Shown: positions 25,486 to 35,100, numbered from the stretch's first letter. The stretch: 64,000 bases of DNA from Eubacteriales bacterium (GCA_030524455.1 JAUNGT010000002.1:115508-179507); one strand, 5' to 3'. Translations and numbers: made by a program. Notes: generated by a model not told the origin, from the letters alone.

Positions 25486-26244
25486 TTATTTTTCGCCCCT
25501 CGAAGTAATAAGAACAGAATACGGCAGAGTCTCAATCCATTTGCAAAAATCTACCCACTCATCCAGCTTATGGTTCCTCCGGCTTTTATAAATATTGGCC
25601 AGAACCTCATAATTGAGCATTATTGTTCGTTTCTGATTATAACTGCTCGGAAGAAGCTGAATCATCTGCCACCAGTATTTTTTGTCCCCGGTTACAAGAT
25701 ACTTCTCTCTATAATGGTTCAATGCTCTAATCATACAATCCAGAATATCTTCTGATGATAAATAAATTCCGTCTTCTTCATTAAGGCAGAAAAACATACC
25801 AGAAGTTTTAATATCCCATGTATCCGAATAAGCACCAGATCCTTTTGGAATATGCTCATGTGAAAAATCACCCCTGTCAAATTCCTTCGCCTGAATTTTA
25901 TGCATCGTGCTGCAACTATTCGCAACTGTACCCACTTTGTAAGTATCGAACTCCTTCCACCAGTAAAGCGGAGCAGTAATGTCCAGATAAACTGCAATCA
26001 TCCGCATAAACTTTCGATGATCCGTACCGGCTGATCGTAATTGTTTCATCAGATTAAGGTCATTAGGACCAATATACAATCCGCTTTCTTTGTCGCATTC
26101 CGGAATGGAATTTTCACAAAATTCGTTACACCAGACACTGCCCTGCGTGCAGCTATTGCTTTTCTCCCAACTGTTCATCGGGTTCCGCATCCCTCGGATA
26201 GCATGTCTCCATCCGGTAACTTCTATATTTTCAATTTTAATCAT
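25486..26244 (-). CDS. Conserved phage protein, possible distant ThyX-like fold
   Basis: 252 residues. Strongly conserved-looking blocks are RGMRNPMNSWEKS, IGPNDLNLMKQLRSAGTDHRKFMRMI, APLYWWKEFDTYKVG, NSCSTMHKI and LPSSYNQKRT. The order of a His-Arg helix, an aromatic strand and a Ser-rich turn recalls flavin-dependent thymidylate synthase, but the ThyX RHR signature is absent, so catalysis is doubtful. The protein is frequent in clostridial phages near nucleotide-metabolism genes, and the next gene but one here is MazG-like. Function unproven. Confidence 0.6.
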   Translation of the reverse strand: MIKIENIEVTGWRHAIRGMRNPMNSWEKSNSCTQGSVWCNEFCENSIPECDKESGLYIGPNDLNLMKQLRSAGTDHRKFMRMIAVYLDITAPLYWWKEFDTYKVGTVANSCSTMHKIQAKEFDRGDFSHEHIPKGSGAYSDTWDIKTSGMFFCLNEEDGIYLSSEDILDCMIRALNHYREKYLVTGDKKYWWQMIQLLPSSYNQKRTIMLNYEVLANIYKSRRNHKLDEWVDFCKWIETLPYSVLITSRGEK

Positions 26245-26518
26245 CGATTTTGTTCTCCTTCCTCATCTTCTCTAACTCTGAAAGCATCTGATTCTCTTCA
26301 TCGCAAAAGACAATTTGAAATGGATCAACCTGTCTAATTCCATCTGAAAACTCTACAATTCCAAACACTTTACTAAATATCCCTGCCGGAGCTCCGCCAA
26401 TCAGTGGACTAGCCTCCAGCGGCTTCGAATAGTGTTCCCATGCGTGAAAATATCCCATCTTTCCGTCAACTTGACAAAGTCTGGTTTTCCATTCTATCTG
26501 TATATTAAGGCCGGTCAT
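26237..26518 (-). CDS. Conserved small phage protein (93 aa)
   Basis: 93 residues. It starts MTGLNIQIEWKTRLCQV and contains GYFHAWEHYSKPLEASPLIGG and a Lys/Glu-rich C-terminal helix. I recognise no function. The start overlaps the MazG-like gene by four bases and its end overlaps the ThyX-like gene by eight, so the three form one translational unit. Confidence 0.6.
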   Translation of the reverse strand: MTGLNIQIEWKTRLCQVDGKMGYFHAWEHYSKPLEASPLIGGAPAGIFSKVFGIVEFSDGIRQVDPFQIVFCDEENQMLSELEKMRKENKIDD

Positions 26519-27231
26519 TGTAAATTTCTCCTTTCTCTCTCCAGCTTTACGTCAACAGCCTTCTGCAAATCTTCTGACTTAATATCAAAAATGGACTCCA
26601 GGAAGTTCAGACAAATATACGCATCTGCCATCTCTTCCAAGAGTCCAATTCTGTCGCCATAACCGCGAATTTGTTTACTGATTTGCTGCTGAAGCTCTGC
26701 AAATTCCTCCATTGCCACCGTGCACTTCGTCTTCCAATGATACTTTTGAAGACTGCTCTGAACAATCCTCCGTCTCTCCTTTTCGGAAAGCTGAATATCA
26801 CTTTTTAATCCCTGAATAAATCTGCCTCGATTCATTTTTCTGCTCCTCCGCCCAGAGTTCCATATCTGTTTTTTTCCATTGTGAGAAGAATTCAAAATTT
26901 CTAACAACGGCAAATCTGCAAAATATCTCACCTCAAATGGAATCATCTCATCGTTTAAAATTCCATGTGTATACCATTTGCCATCCGTTCGCATTTCTGC
27001 GACAGTCGGTATACACTCATAATCACCCGCGAAATATTTTATCAATACCCAATCATATTTTTCTCTGGAATATTCGGATATTGGTCGCCATATTGATCTC
27101 TCCCAATAGTATCCATACTCGCTATTTACAAAATTCTTAGCATGGTTTATATCTGATGTATGCTTACACTCTGTGCCCGGACAAACATCGCCGCAGCGTT
27201 TCTCTTCCATTGCCTGGCTTAATTTAATCAC
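26515..27231 (-). CDS. DUF551-like domain fused to MazG-like nucleotide pyrophosphohydrolase
   Basis: 238 residues from GTG 27231 (GGAGAG upstream). Residues about 40-120 (WRPISEYSREKYDWVLIKY, a G-x-W-Y strand, and VRYFADLP) look like the DUF551 beta domain seen in phages. Residues about 170-235 (MEEFAELQQQISKQIRG, GLLEEMADAYICL) are an all-alpha MazG-type NTP pyrophosphatase with E-x-x-E and E-x-x-D metal ligands. It may clean dNTP pools or degrade alarmones. The two domains are usually separate genes. Confidence 0.65.
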   Translation of the reverse strand: MIKLSQAMEEKRCGDVCPGTECKHTSDINHAKNFVNSEYGYYWERSIWRPISEYSREKYDWVLIKYFAGDYECIPTVAEMRTDGKWYTHGILNDEMIPFEVRYFADLPLLEILNSSHNGKKQIWNSGRRSRKMNRGRFIQGLKSDIQLSEKERRRIVQSSLQKYHWKTKCTVAMEEFAELQQQISKQIRGYGDRIGLLEEMADAYICLNFLESIFDIKSEDLQKAVDVKLERERRNLQ

Positions 27232-27313
27232 GATCTCTCCTTTCTCGAATAAACGTGCGTTCCCGTCCTGGGGTTATAATCGAGCCAACCACAATGCCGA
27301 TTGCAAGTTCCAT
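27224..27313 (-). CDS. Possible 29-residue leader protein
   Basis: 29 codons (MELAIGIVVGSIITPGRERT...) with GAAAGGAG seven bases before ATG 27313. The stop overlaps the GTG of the MazG-like gene, so it could serve translational coupling. The first half is hydrophobic. Coding is plausible but unproven. Confidence 0.4.
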   Translation of the reverse strand: MELAIGIVVGSIITPGRERTFIRERRDRD

Positions 27314-27334
27314 AGAGTTCTCCTTTCAAATTGT

Positions 27335-27389
27335 TTTTCAGATATCAAAATACCACGTTTTCTTGTCATCTGCGTACTGGATTTTTAAG
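27335..27389 (-). repeat. Second dispersed repeat, copy A
   Basis: About 55 bases, roughly three quarters identical without gaps to 44887-44941. The best-conserved minus-strand parts are CCAGTACGCAG and TATTTTGATA. Each copy lies 20-60 bases before a minus-strand gene. Confidence 0.5.
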
Positions 27390-27395
27390 CTAGGA

Positions 27396-27436
27396 TAAAA
27401 AGAAAGAGCCCTTATTAGGACTCCTCCTCTTTCTTT
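27396..27436 (-). terminator. Terminator overlapping the end of the 72-residue membrane protein gene
   Basis: Minus-strand stem AGAAAGAG.../...CTCTTTCT with an inner AGTCCT/AGGGCT part, followed by TTTTTAT. The 5' arm is formed by the last codons (KKKEEES) and the stop. Confidence 0.7.
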
Positions 27437-27633
27437 TTAGAATTCCGAATCTTATCAAGACCCGTCGCAATTCCCGCACCCAACGCCACTAACGAGCCAC
27501 AAATGATTCCAACGATAACTCCTTGTTTCAATCCATACTGAATTCCTTCATCATAGAAAGCAGTAAGAGTTTCGCTATGCTCTGTTAATAGCTCGTTCAA
27601 TTCGTCGATTTGCTTATGTGACATTTTCTTCAT
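27415..27633 (-). CDS. Small single-span membrane protein (72 aa)
   Basis: 72 residues from ATG 27633 (MKKMSHKQIDELNEL; AAAGGAG about 11 bases upstream). An N-terminal charged helix is followed by a membrane span (VIVGIICGSLVALGAGIATGL) and a Lys/Glu tail. No family recognised. Its leader carries copy 3 of the 29-bp element, and its 3' end contains a terminator, so it is a one-gene unit. Confidence 0.65.
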   Translation of the reverse strand: MKKMSHKQIDELNELLTEHSETLTAFYDEGIQYGLKQGVIVGIICGSLVALGAGIATGLDKIRNSKKKEEES

Positions 27634-27648
27634 AAAATATCGCGCTCC

Positions 27649-27677
27649 TTTCATAACAGGAGCTGTTATTTCTGCGT
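27649..27677 (-). promoter_or_regulatory. 29-bp repeated phage element, copy 3
   Basis: Two-block motif as in copy 1 (CGCAGAAATAACA, then GTTATGAAA). It lies 16 bases before the ATG of the 72-residue membrane protein. Confidence 0.55.
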
Positions 27678-27760
27678 GCCTCACCTTCATAGACAATTTT
27701 CTTTCTCAAATCTGCCCAAGAAATATAGCGCTCTTTCAATTTTTCAAAAATCTGTTAAAA

Positions 27761-27766
27761 TATAAT
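27761..27766 (+). promoter_or_regulatory. Probable -10 box for the plus-strand gene
   Basis: TATAAT preceded by an A/T-rich stretch; no good -35 hexamer at 16-18 bases. It lies about 45 bases before the plus-strand start codon at 27811. Confidence 0.45.
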
Positions 27767-27810
27767 AAAGCTGCTGCATCAAAATCCATCGCATAAGGAG
27801 GCCAATGCCC

Positions 27811-28029
27811 ATGCAAAACAGAATATCCGCAAATGCTACCACACCCAACAGCTTTGACTTCAAGAATCTGGTGATAGCCGTCACCGTAATTTTGACTGTT
27901 GTAGTTTGTTATTGTGTTACCGTTATTATAAACGCAAAAAATAACAGGAACGTTGAATTGTCTTACAAAGACTTTTCACTGAGTATTGAGGGCCCACAAT
28001 TCCCCGTTTCTCCAGTTGTACCAGCTTAA
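27811..28029 (+). CDS. Plus-strand small membrane protein, candidate lysogeny-expressed gene
   Basis: 72 residues from ATG 27811 (GGAGG nine bases upstream; an ATG at 27805 is too close). Residues about 20-42 (LVIAVTVILTVVVCYCVTVII) are a membrane span, with a short N-terminal side and a 30-residue outside or inside tail (NVELSYKDFSLSIEGPQFP). It runs opposite to the surrounding phage genes and has its own TATAAT. This is typical of genes expressed from a silent prophage, such as exclusion proteins, but no family is recognised. Confidence 0.65.
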   Translation: MQNRISANATTPNSFDFKNLVIAVTVILTVVVCYCVTVIINAKNNRNVELSYKDFSLSIEGPQFPVSPVVPA

Positions 28030-28133
28030 TATGATTTCACCTGATTCAGCAGCTTTATATCAAAAATGATTATAAAAATAGCCCGAATTCCCTAATAAAA
28101 AGAATCCGAGCCGATACGCCAATTTGACAAGCT

Positions 28134-28346
28134 TTATTCAATTACCTCGATGGATTTGATTTCGTTTTCGTTAAATCCAATCCACTTCCCGGGTCTTTGT
28201 GGACAATTATAAATATCAATAGCGGCTATTCCTTCCGGTTCATTGTCTTCTGGATAAATATAGTCTCCAACAATCCCCTCAAATATTTCCCCATCAACAT
28301 CTGTAATTTTTACTTTTTTCCCCTCTAATGATTGATTAAGTTTCAT
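28134..28346 (-). CDS. Small beta-barrel protein, candidate immunity or partner of the upstream toxin-like protein
   Basis: 70 residues. The sequence LEGKKVKITDVDGEIFEGIVGDYIYPEDN...IAAIDIY and the final ENEIKSIEVI look like an SH3/Lsm-like five-stranded barrel. The start lies inside the end of the preceding gene (11-base overlap), so the two are co-translated. The toxin-like C-terminal domain of that gene makes this an immunity candidate, which is inference from position only. Confidence 0.6.
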   Translation of the reverse strand: MKLNQSLEGKKVKITDVDGEIFEGIVGDYIYPEDNEPEGIAAIDIYNCPQRPGKWIGFNENEIKSIEVIE

Positions 28347-29280
28347 CTGAATTCTCCTTCCTTACGGGATAAATATGTGTTCCTGTTTTAGAATACACTA
28401 TCATAGCCTTGTTACTACGAATTTCATTTCCGTCCGCATCAACATATATGCCTATATTATGTTCAGCTTCAATGCGTTCCCGATGATTCCACTGCTTGTT
28501 TTTACCTGTATAAATGGGTTTTCCGTTCCCTCCATATTTATCCACCAACTCCTGCGCATAATCCAGATCCCCATCCAAATAACTTCTGCCCGGTGTATGC
28601 CAGCTTTTCGTATGTCTAAGCTGTTTCTCCCGATTGATTTTCTTTGAAACCTCACCCGATTTAATAGCGTCCTCCACTATTTTATCATGGCCGCCAGATT
28701 TATCAAGCGGATATGGCGGACCATTTTTAACGCCCCATTTCTGACCTTTGACTCCGTGATGTTCAAGCGTTTCACTGTCAAACAGTTTTTCCGCCATCTT
28801 TCGCAAGATATCTTCGACCTGCTTTCTGGAACCCGGATTAAGTTTAATATAATCCAGGCGTTTCTCATACCATTCAAATATCTCGGTAAGATCGCCGTTC
28901 TCCCAACTGAAGCTCCACCAATCGCAAATCATTTCCACAATATAATTATGCGGCATTTCAAGGCATATCATATCTTTATCGGGATCATCGTTGATCAGAA
29001 CCCAATGCTGCCAATGGTGCGGGTTCCGGTGAATATGTTTTAACCATGCCTGATAAAAAGCCTGAACGACAGCATAAGACCGGTTGCCGCCGTAAAAATA
29101 CGCATCGTATGCTTCATATTCATCCGGCTCATTTTTAGAATGATCATGTGCAAATGTGATTTGCCATTCGTAGTCGACGTCTTTCTTCAGTATTTCCGGA
29201 ATATGCTTTTGGATCCATTCAAATCCTCTTTTAACATTTGCTCTGTGTCGTTCTAAATACCAGTCGTACTCAAAACTCAT
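28336..29280 (-). CDS. DUF5662-like domain + HHGVKGQKWGV motif + polymorphic-toxin type 50-like domain
   Basis: 314 residues. Residues 1-165 have a metal-binding pattern (FAHDHSKNEPDEYEAY, AWLKHIHRNPHHWQHW, MPHNYIVEMICDW) like DUF5662/HD proteins. Residues 174-184 are HHGVKGQKWGV, the tag also found at the start of the 170-residue packaging-region protein. Residues about 205-310 (KQLRHTKSWHTPGRSYL, YAQELVDKYGG, AEHNIGIYVD, IVYSKTGTHIYPV) resemble the Ntox50 RNase-type toxin domain often fused to phage MuF proteins. Whether it acts on the host, on rival phages or inside virions is unknown. Confidence 0.6.
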   Translation of the reverse strand: MSFEYDWYLERHRANVKRGFEWIQKHIPEILKKDVDYEWQITFAHDHSKNEPDEYEAYDAYFYGGNRSYAVVQAFYQAWLKHIHRNPHHWQHWVLINDDPDKDMICLEMPHNYIVEMICDWWSFSWENGDLTEIFEWYEKRLDYIKLNPGSRKQVEDILRKMAEKLFDSETLEHHGVKGQKWGVKNGPPYPLDKSGGHDKIVEDAIKSGEVSKKINREKQLRHTKSWHTPGRSYLDGDLDYAQELVDKYGGNGKPIYTGKNKQWNHRERIEAEHNIGIYVDADGNEIRSNKAMIVYSKTGTHIYPVRKENSDET

Positions 29281-29545
29281 TACGCCCTCCTTCTTTTACT
29301 TCCCAATAATATTTGTTTATCAGACACATTTCTTTACTAAACAACAAAAGTCCTGCTATTGGAAGGGTTACAAAAGCAACCGTTCCGTCCTTCACCAGCA
29401 AAATCATCGCACCGGTGATACCGAGTAAAAGGAGCCCGGTTAATTTTTGTGTTATGAAATATATCCGACGTTTTCTATTCCTTTTGAACTGCTCCATTCC
29501 GGCACGATAGCCAGCCTGGTATTCCGTACTATAATTTACGATCAT
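29270..29545 (-). CDS. Small protein with two membrane spans
   Basis: 91 residues from ATG 29545 (AAGGGAG eight bases upstream). N-terminal YSTEYQAGYRAGMEQFKRNRKRR is basic, followed by two hydrophobic segments (LTGLLLLGITGAMILLV and VAFVTLPIAGLLLF) and a charged end. Unknown function; one of many membrane proteins in this early region. Its end overlaps the next gene by 11 bases. Confidence 0.65.
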   Translation of the reverse strand: MIVNYSTEYQAGYRAGMEQFKRNRKRRIYFITQKLTGLLLLGITGAMILLVKDGTVAFVTLPIAGLLLFSKEMCLINKYYWEVKEGGRNEF

Positions 29546-29561
29546 ATTCTTCTCCCTTCTT

Positions 29562-30170
29562 TTACAAACAACTAACGAATCTTTTTTCACGGTCATAACG
29601 ATACGGATGATCGCTCAGAATATCGTCACTGTCTAAACACATGTTGTTCACATCATGTATAATGGTTTTCAAGTTATCCGTTCGCGAAAGATCACATTCC
29701 GGAACAACAATAATTTCATGTATACTGGATGGAAAAATAATCAAATCAGAATCAAATCTCCGGGAAATCACATCTAAACGATTTGTGCATAGCATTTGAA
29801 ACGCTCCATTTACATATAGTTCGTTTGTAAGCACCAATGCCCGGTTTCCCAAAAATCTTTCATGAGCCGGAATAAAACTCTCTAATTCTACCTCTATGCC
29901 ATTGCTCAAATTTTCAATTGCTGCATTATATAAATGTTCTTCGCATACACCCATATAATCCATTAATGAATTCGTAACAATGAAGCTTACGACTTCTTCT
30001 GTTTCGGCGGCAACGATTATACGATAAATGATTCCCAGATCAAGATAATTCCGGTGAGGTACGGACTCAACCAACTCTCGATGAAGTTCTTTGTTGATGA
30101 GTTGTCCCATGATATTTTTTAGAACCAGTTTATCTCTGTACTCATCTACTGCAATGATTTTAGAATTCAT
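29562..30170 (-). CDS. DUF5688-family protein
   Basis: 202 residues. RNYLDLGIIYRIIV, IVTNSLMDYMGV, ALVLTNELYVNGAFQML, DLIIFPSSIHEIIVVP and a final YRYDREKR match the DUF5688 family, which is common in Lachnospiraceae chromosomes and mobile elements. The LPSSIHE-type stretch recalls a small-molecule or peptidase-like fold, but function is unknown. It overlaps the SF2 helicase gene by 11 bases. Confidence 0.7.
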   Translation of the reverse strand: MNSKIIAVDEYRDKLVLKNIMGQLINKELHRELVESVPHRNYLDLGIIYRIIVAAETEEVVSFIVTNSLMDYMGVCEEHLYNAAIENLSNGIEVELESFIPAHERFLGNRALVLTNELYVNGAFQMLCTNRLDVISRRFDSDLIIFPSSIHEIIVVPECDLSRTDNLKTIIHDVNNMCLDSDDILSDHPYRYDREKRFVSCL

Positions 30171-31419
30171 GCTCTTTTTTCTCCTTTCCGTTTAACCATC
30201 CCGTCTCATTAAATTTCTTTTTTTCTTTCAAGGCTTTTGCAATGGCCAAGTCAATGGATGCGCGACTTTTCAGATGATAATAATACAGGTCTGTATAGGG
30301 CGTATTAAGCCGGTCGATTCTTCCGCTGGATTGCGCCATTATTTTGTAAGAATAATTTTGTGAAAAGAACACAATAGTATCCGTTTTGATGCAGTTCCAT
30401 CCCTCCGCTCCAGCGTTATACTGCACTAAATAGATCCATTTTTCTGCGTTGGGTATGGGCTGATGTTGATGACCATTCCACTCTGCAATTTCAAAGAATA
30501 TAGTGTCAGCATGGGGAATTAAAAAATCCTTTATCGACCACAATTCGTAATCGAAATTATAAAACACAATTATCCTCGGATGGTTTTTCAAAAGCTCCAT
30601 GATTACAGCCAAGCGTGAGTCATCAGAATTCACAACCTTACGCAACGCATAGCATAATTCACCGGCATTGGTTATCGGTTCGTTTCTCCATATATCCCAT
30701 CGATCCCGCAGTATCCGCTTATATTGAACAATGTCATACTCGCAGAAAATATCTTTGTGATGAGATATCGTTTTTCTTTTAAAATCCATAGTAATCAAAA
30801 TCGAATTGCGAAGCCGGATTAATCGTCCCGTGTTTAAATATCTATCCACTTTTGGATATTTACTGAAACGGCAGTATATTATATGCTCCCTGATAAACTC
30901 AGTGCGGTTTCGATAAAAGCCGTTCGCAATAAAAACCGGGATATAATCTTCCCAGGTATCCCCGGGTGTTGCCGATAGTAAGATCCAGTTATTTTGCCTG
31001 CAGATTTTCAGAAACGCTTTCACCCACGCCCCAGAACCAACCACTCGCTGTTCATCAAATATAAAAAAAGCTCCTGATACACCATCGTATTTTTTGATGT
31101 TGTTCCAGGAATCAACGACAATTCTATTTTTATATATGTTCACATCCGGGTTCGTAGACAAAAGAAACGGTGCAAGCTCTCTTTCCCATTCCAGGGTATC
31201 CCTCTTTCTTGCGGTGGTAATGATAAATAAATCTTTCGGATGATCGGTCATATTTCTATACCTATCGCCTTTAAGAGCCGCAATACTTCCTCCCTCGTTT
31301 AAATAGTAATAGGCCAAAGCTGTTATTGATTTTCCACTCCCAACGCCACCGCATAGAATGCAACCATTTTTCATTCTTTTGATCGCATCGATTTGATAAT
31401 CGTACAATTTTACGCTCAT
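30160..31419 (-). CDS. SF2 (SNF2/DEAD-like) helicase
   Basis: 419 residues from ATG 31419. No ideal Shine-Dalgarno is close (GGGAG lies 16 bases away), and an upstream TTG is possible. LYDYQIDAIKRM starts the Q-motif region, Walker A is GGVGSGKS (24-31), motif II is DEQR (122-125) in place of DEAD/DEXH, motif III is SATP, and a C-terminal RecA domain ends with an SSGRIDRLN motif VI. Such short SF2 proteins act as recombination or replication helicases in siphophages. It is part of the replication block. Confidence 0.85.
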   Translation of the reverse strand: MSVKLYDYQIDAIKRMKNGCILCGGVGSGKSITALAYYYLNEGGSIAALKGDRYRNMTDHPKDLFIITTARKRDTLEWERELAPFLLSTNPDVNIYKNRIVVDSWNNIKKYDGVSGAFFIFDEQRVVGSGAWVKAFLKICRQNNWILLSATPGDTWEDYIPVFIANGFYRNRTEFIREHIIYCRFSKYPKVDRYLNTGRLIRLRNSILITMDFKRKTISHHKDIFCEYDIVQYKRILRDRWDIWRNEPITNAGELCYALRKVVNSDDSRLAVIMELLKNHPRIIVFYNFDYELWSIKDFLIPHADTIFFEIAEWNGHQHQPIPNAEKWIYLVQYNAGAEGWNCIKTDTIVFFSQNYSYKIMAQSSGRIDRLNTPYTDLYYYHLKSRASIDLAIAKALKEKKKFNETGWLNGKEKKEHEF

Positions 31420-31519
31420 ATCGTCGGCGCTTTTTCTCCCTTCTGAAAATACGCGGCTGTTTCCTCTTGCCGGACATTTAACCAAAATATGTGTAACACT
31501 GGCACCGCGTTGCTGCTAT

Positions 31520-32005
31520 TTAATTAAAAGGAACTTCTTCCGGCCCTTCTTCCTCCGCATACTTATCCGCAAATTCATCCTCCTCGATCGTAACGTACAT
31601 CGTTTTAAGATACGCCTTTACGCCAGACTTTCCGTTCACTTCCCAGCAATATGGGCGAATAATTAAATCTACGTTGCGGATTTCCGCAAAATCAAGTGTG
31701 CTGATAGACTCTTCGTCAAGCCGCGTCTGACCTCTCCTTGTGACGAGAATTACTTTAGGCGGAATATTAAGATAACTTACTGTCACCTGGAGATAGTAAC
31801 GCGGTTCTTCGTCGTCATCTCTCGGATTAAGAACTCTTACATTCCATCCGTCAGCGGACAATTTATCAGCCATCTCTCGCCCGTCAATAATCACGCAAAA
31901 ATTTCTCGTTCCCTCCCGGTTATATTTACTTCCTTCTCCCTTAAAATTTCGAAAGATGATCCTTGCTCCTTCAATCCGAATGTTGTCAACATTTTTGTAA
32001 GCCAT
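31520..32005 (-). CDS. Putative single-stranded DNA-binding protein
   Basis: 161 residues from ATG 32005 (AAAGGAG nine bases upstream). The pattern [61 protein letters not shown] and a strongly acidic tail ([14 protein letters not shown]) is the usual form of an OB-fold SSB-like protein in clostridial phages; the acidic C-terminus is a protein-interaction tail. It lies between helicase and polymerase genes. The leader holds a terminator and a 29-bp element. Confidence 0.7.
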   Translation of the reverse strand: MAYKNVDNIRIEGARIIFRNFKGEGSKYNREGTRNFCVIIDGREMADKLSADGWNVRVLNPRDDDEEPRYYLQVTVSYLNIPPKVILVTRRGQTRLDEESISTLDFAEIRNVDLIIRPYCWEVNGKSGVKAYLKTMYVTIEEDEFADKYAEEEGPEEVPFN

Positions 32006-32040
32006 TGTGTTTTCTCCTTTGAAATATAAATTTTTGTAAG

Positions 32041-32073
32041 AAAAAAAAGACGTCAAGCAATCTCAACGTCTTT
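32041..32073 (-). terminator. Terminator after the replication fusion gene
   Basis: Minus-strand stem AAAGACGT with ACGTCTTT, 12-base loop, then TTTTT. It starts five bases after the 29-bp element copy 4. Confidence 0.8.
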
Positions 32074-32077
32074 CATT

Positions 32078-32106
32078 CTTCATAATAGTGTCTGTGTTTT
32101 TTGCGA
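32078..32106 (-). promoter_or_regulatory. 29-bp repeated phage element, copy 4
   Basis: Two-block motif (CGCAAAAAACACA, then TATTATGAAG). It follows the polymerase-fusion stop directly and is itself followed by a terminator, then the SSB-like gene. Confidence 0.6.
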
Positions 32107-32107
32107 C

Positions 32108-35100
32108 TCAATCAAATGGTAATTCGTCTTCGTCTGTTTCCGGTATATTCATAAAGTCCGAAGCCGGCATCTTTTCTGTAATGTATGGATCGTCCGACAC
32201 AAACCGCTCGAAATCCCCATATTTTGAGATTGCCGCTACCGCCTTATCTACCATGGTATTGTAGTAAGCTATATCGATTGAGTCTTCCTTCCCCAGCTCT
32301 CTTACTACCTCTGACTCCATCCATCGATGATCTTTTGTTCCCCCGACGGCATAATATTTCCCGTCCTTTTCCCGTAACAAGATACCTCCGCCGTCACCAT
32401 CCCGAATTGGGCAAAACTGACCGACTTTTCCAATAAACCGGTAATTATGCCCTGCAGCAATTCTCGGCATTAATTCCCGCTTGGAACTTTCCCATGTGAT
32501 ATCGGATATCTGTCCTTTTCGGTACTTACTTTCATCATTGGAAAGAAGTTTTTCGTATTCTGAAACATCCGGAAGACCCTCATTCAGATCCAAATATAAC
32601 GCCGAAGTAACCGATTTTGTCTCACACATATCCTCGAACCGGATCGGCTCATGGCTGAACAAAGTCTTAAAAACATAGGGAACCTGAAACTGTGTTCCGG
32701 TTGCTGTCCATTTCCCAGCTTCTTCGCCATCTTTATACTTTGCAATATAAACGGCATCATTCACCAGACACATTCGATCATAGGTTGCCTCATGTTCAAA
32801 TGTGTACCCGTATCGTTTCCCAAAATCCATTACAAATTGTATGATTTCCGGCGTAGCATTAGGAATCTTGATCGAGTCGGTTTTTATATGAGCTACCGTG
32901 AAACCTCTTGCCTGTACCTCATATTTCAAATCAATCATAAATAAAGCGCCGCGTTTTGCCACGATATTGTCTTTATTTCTTACATCTCTGAACGGATTAT
33001 CAAAGTTTGCAAAGGTGAGTCCGTACACAGAATTAATAGCGGTCTTTAAAGCATTCGCCAAGTCCTTGGCGGTCAACTCTCCGTCGATCACCCGTTGAAT
33101 ATATGGCTTAAGCTTTCCGGATAACATCGCGTCCACTTCGACCCATGCTTTATGCTTTATACTTACACGGCCTTCTACAATTTCACGGAACGCCCGCGTA
33201 AATCGTACTCCGAATAACACCTCTGCAATCGTGCTGTGCGGATGCATAGACGCAATATCAAGAAGCGCGACGTCAACATATATACCAGGCTCGGCGTATA
33301 CTTCTCCACCTTCTCCTACTTCTTCTCCACGATAAAATGATTTTCCATTTTCGAATTTATAACCCGGGAAATAGGGAAGAAAACTCTCTTTTCCATCCAT
33401 TCCTGAGAATTTTTGTGCCATCATTTCCGGGCAAGATTCTTTGAGAAAGTCGAAGATCTCCGGTTCTAACTCAGTAACCGGTTCTGACAGGTTTCGATAT
33501 CGAAATTCTCCCTGCAGCATTCTTACATTTCCAAATATAATTTTCTGAGTCAGCGTATTTGTTGTGTCGTTGACCGTCATGCCAGCCAAATCGGCCAGGA
33601 TCTGTCTTGCAGTCCAATCAGCCTTTAAATATTCAAATGATGCTTCCGTAGCCAAAACATCGTTATCACAATATTCCGCAACCTTTGGCCATAATTCTTC
33701 CGGTACCGGCTGATCCCATGGAAGCCCGAGTTCGTGATGCTTGATTCCCTTCAACAGCGCCCTTAAATCTTCATCCATTTTACTGTTCGAATCATTGGCT
33801 TTACTCGACATCTCGATTTCAAGCTTTTTTAGATTTTTTTTATTTCCGGCAGAAGCAAAATCATAAATATCCGTATAACTGATATTATATGCTTCTCCAA
33901 AGAAACAATTTGGACTATTGTTAATGATCCGCTGAGATAAGTGAAATAGCTGTTCATTCGTGTATCCCATAAGTCTGGCATACAGCATATGATTATCGTA
34001 ACGCCGACAATTGAAACCGACTAATCGGAATTGAAGAAGTTCCTCAATATCACAAGGTCTCGGGTTAATCATCCTGACAATTGTTTTTCCTGGACCACGC
34101 AGCTTCCAGTTAACCAAAAAAAGATTTGGAAACACTTCCACGTCGTAAAACACAATGGATTTTTGTTTGCTTTCTTCCGGCTCAGAAATATCATCCGATT
34201 TGAAATTCATCTTATTCACGAGCTTTACACAATAATCCGATTGATGACTACTATTTGCCGCAAATGCTAAAATCGCATTCCGCATGTCTGTCACATCATA
34301 GTGCAGGCCGCTTGCATAAGCATCTCCCAAGATCTTATAGATAAAGTCGATACTTGGTTTTGTTGCCGGATGAATCTCCTTCGCAAGATTTCTTTTAATC
34401 TGGGTACGAAGTGATTTCTCGCTCTTTACAGCTTCAAAATTAACCATCTTTTTCCCTTCTTTCATTGGTAATCCCGAACTGATCGTCATGATCGGTAAGT
34501 CATTACACTTTGTTAATTTTCTCCGCAACGAACTTTTTCCTGTAAACACTTTTACCTCGATATGTTCCTGATAGATTCGGCTCAGTCCGGAAACATCCCC
34601 GGTGTAAATATAATGCAGATGAATCCCCGCCTCGCTTTTACTTAACTCGGCATATGTTGGCGGCCACTTACTGGCCTCCGCCAAATTCTTTTCGAAGCAT
34701 TTATTACCGTTCTCATCAGGAATATCAAAATCGATCACAATATGATTTTCCGGTACCTTCACATAGTGAAGTTTGCTCGTATCGAGCTCCGACAACTTTG
34801 TTTGTACCTTATCCCATGACGCTGAAGGCGTTTCTTTTGATGTCGCATACTGCGCCGGACAATCGGAACATATCTGATCGAATCTGGATGGAAATTCATC
34901 AAACTCAATTTGGTATGCTGCGACTTCTGCCTTATCCGAATTGGTTTCAAAACGATCCATTCGAAATCCGCTATAGTAATTTCGTTTGCGTGATCCGTCG
35001 GCCGCCTTTGTCCGATCCTCGAATTTCCAGAAATAATTCTTCAATTCCTCTTTAAATGCTCTTTGAGGATACATAAACGCCACTTTTGCGTCCTCACAAT

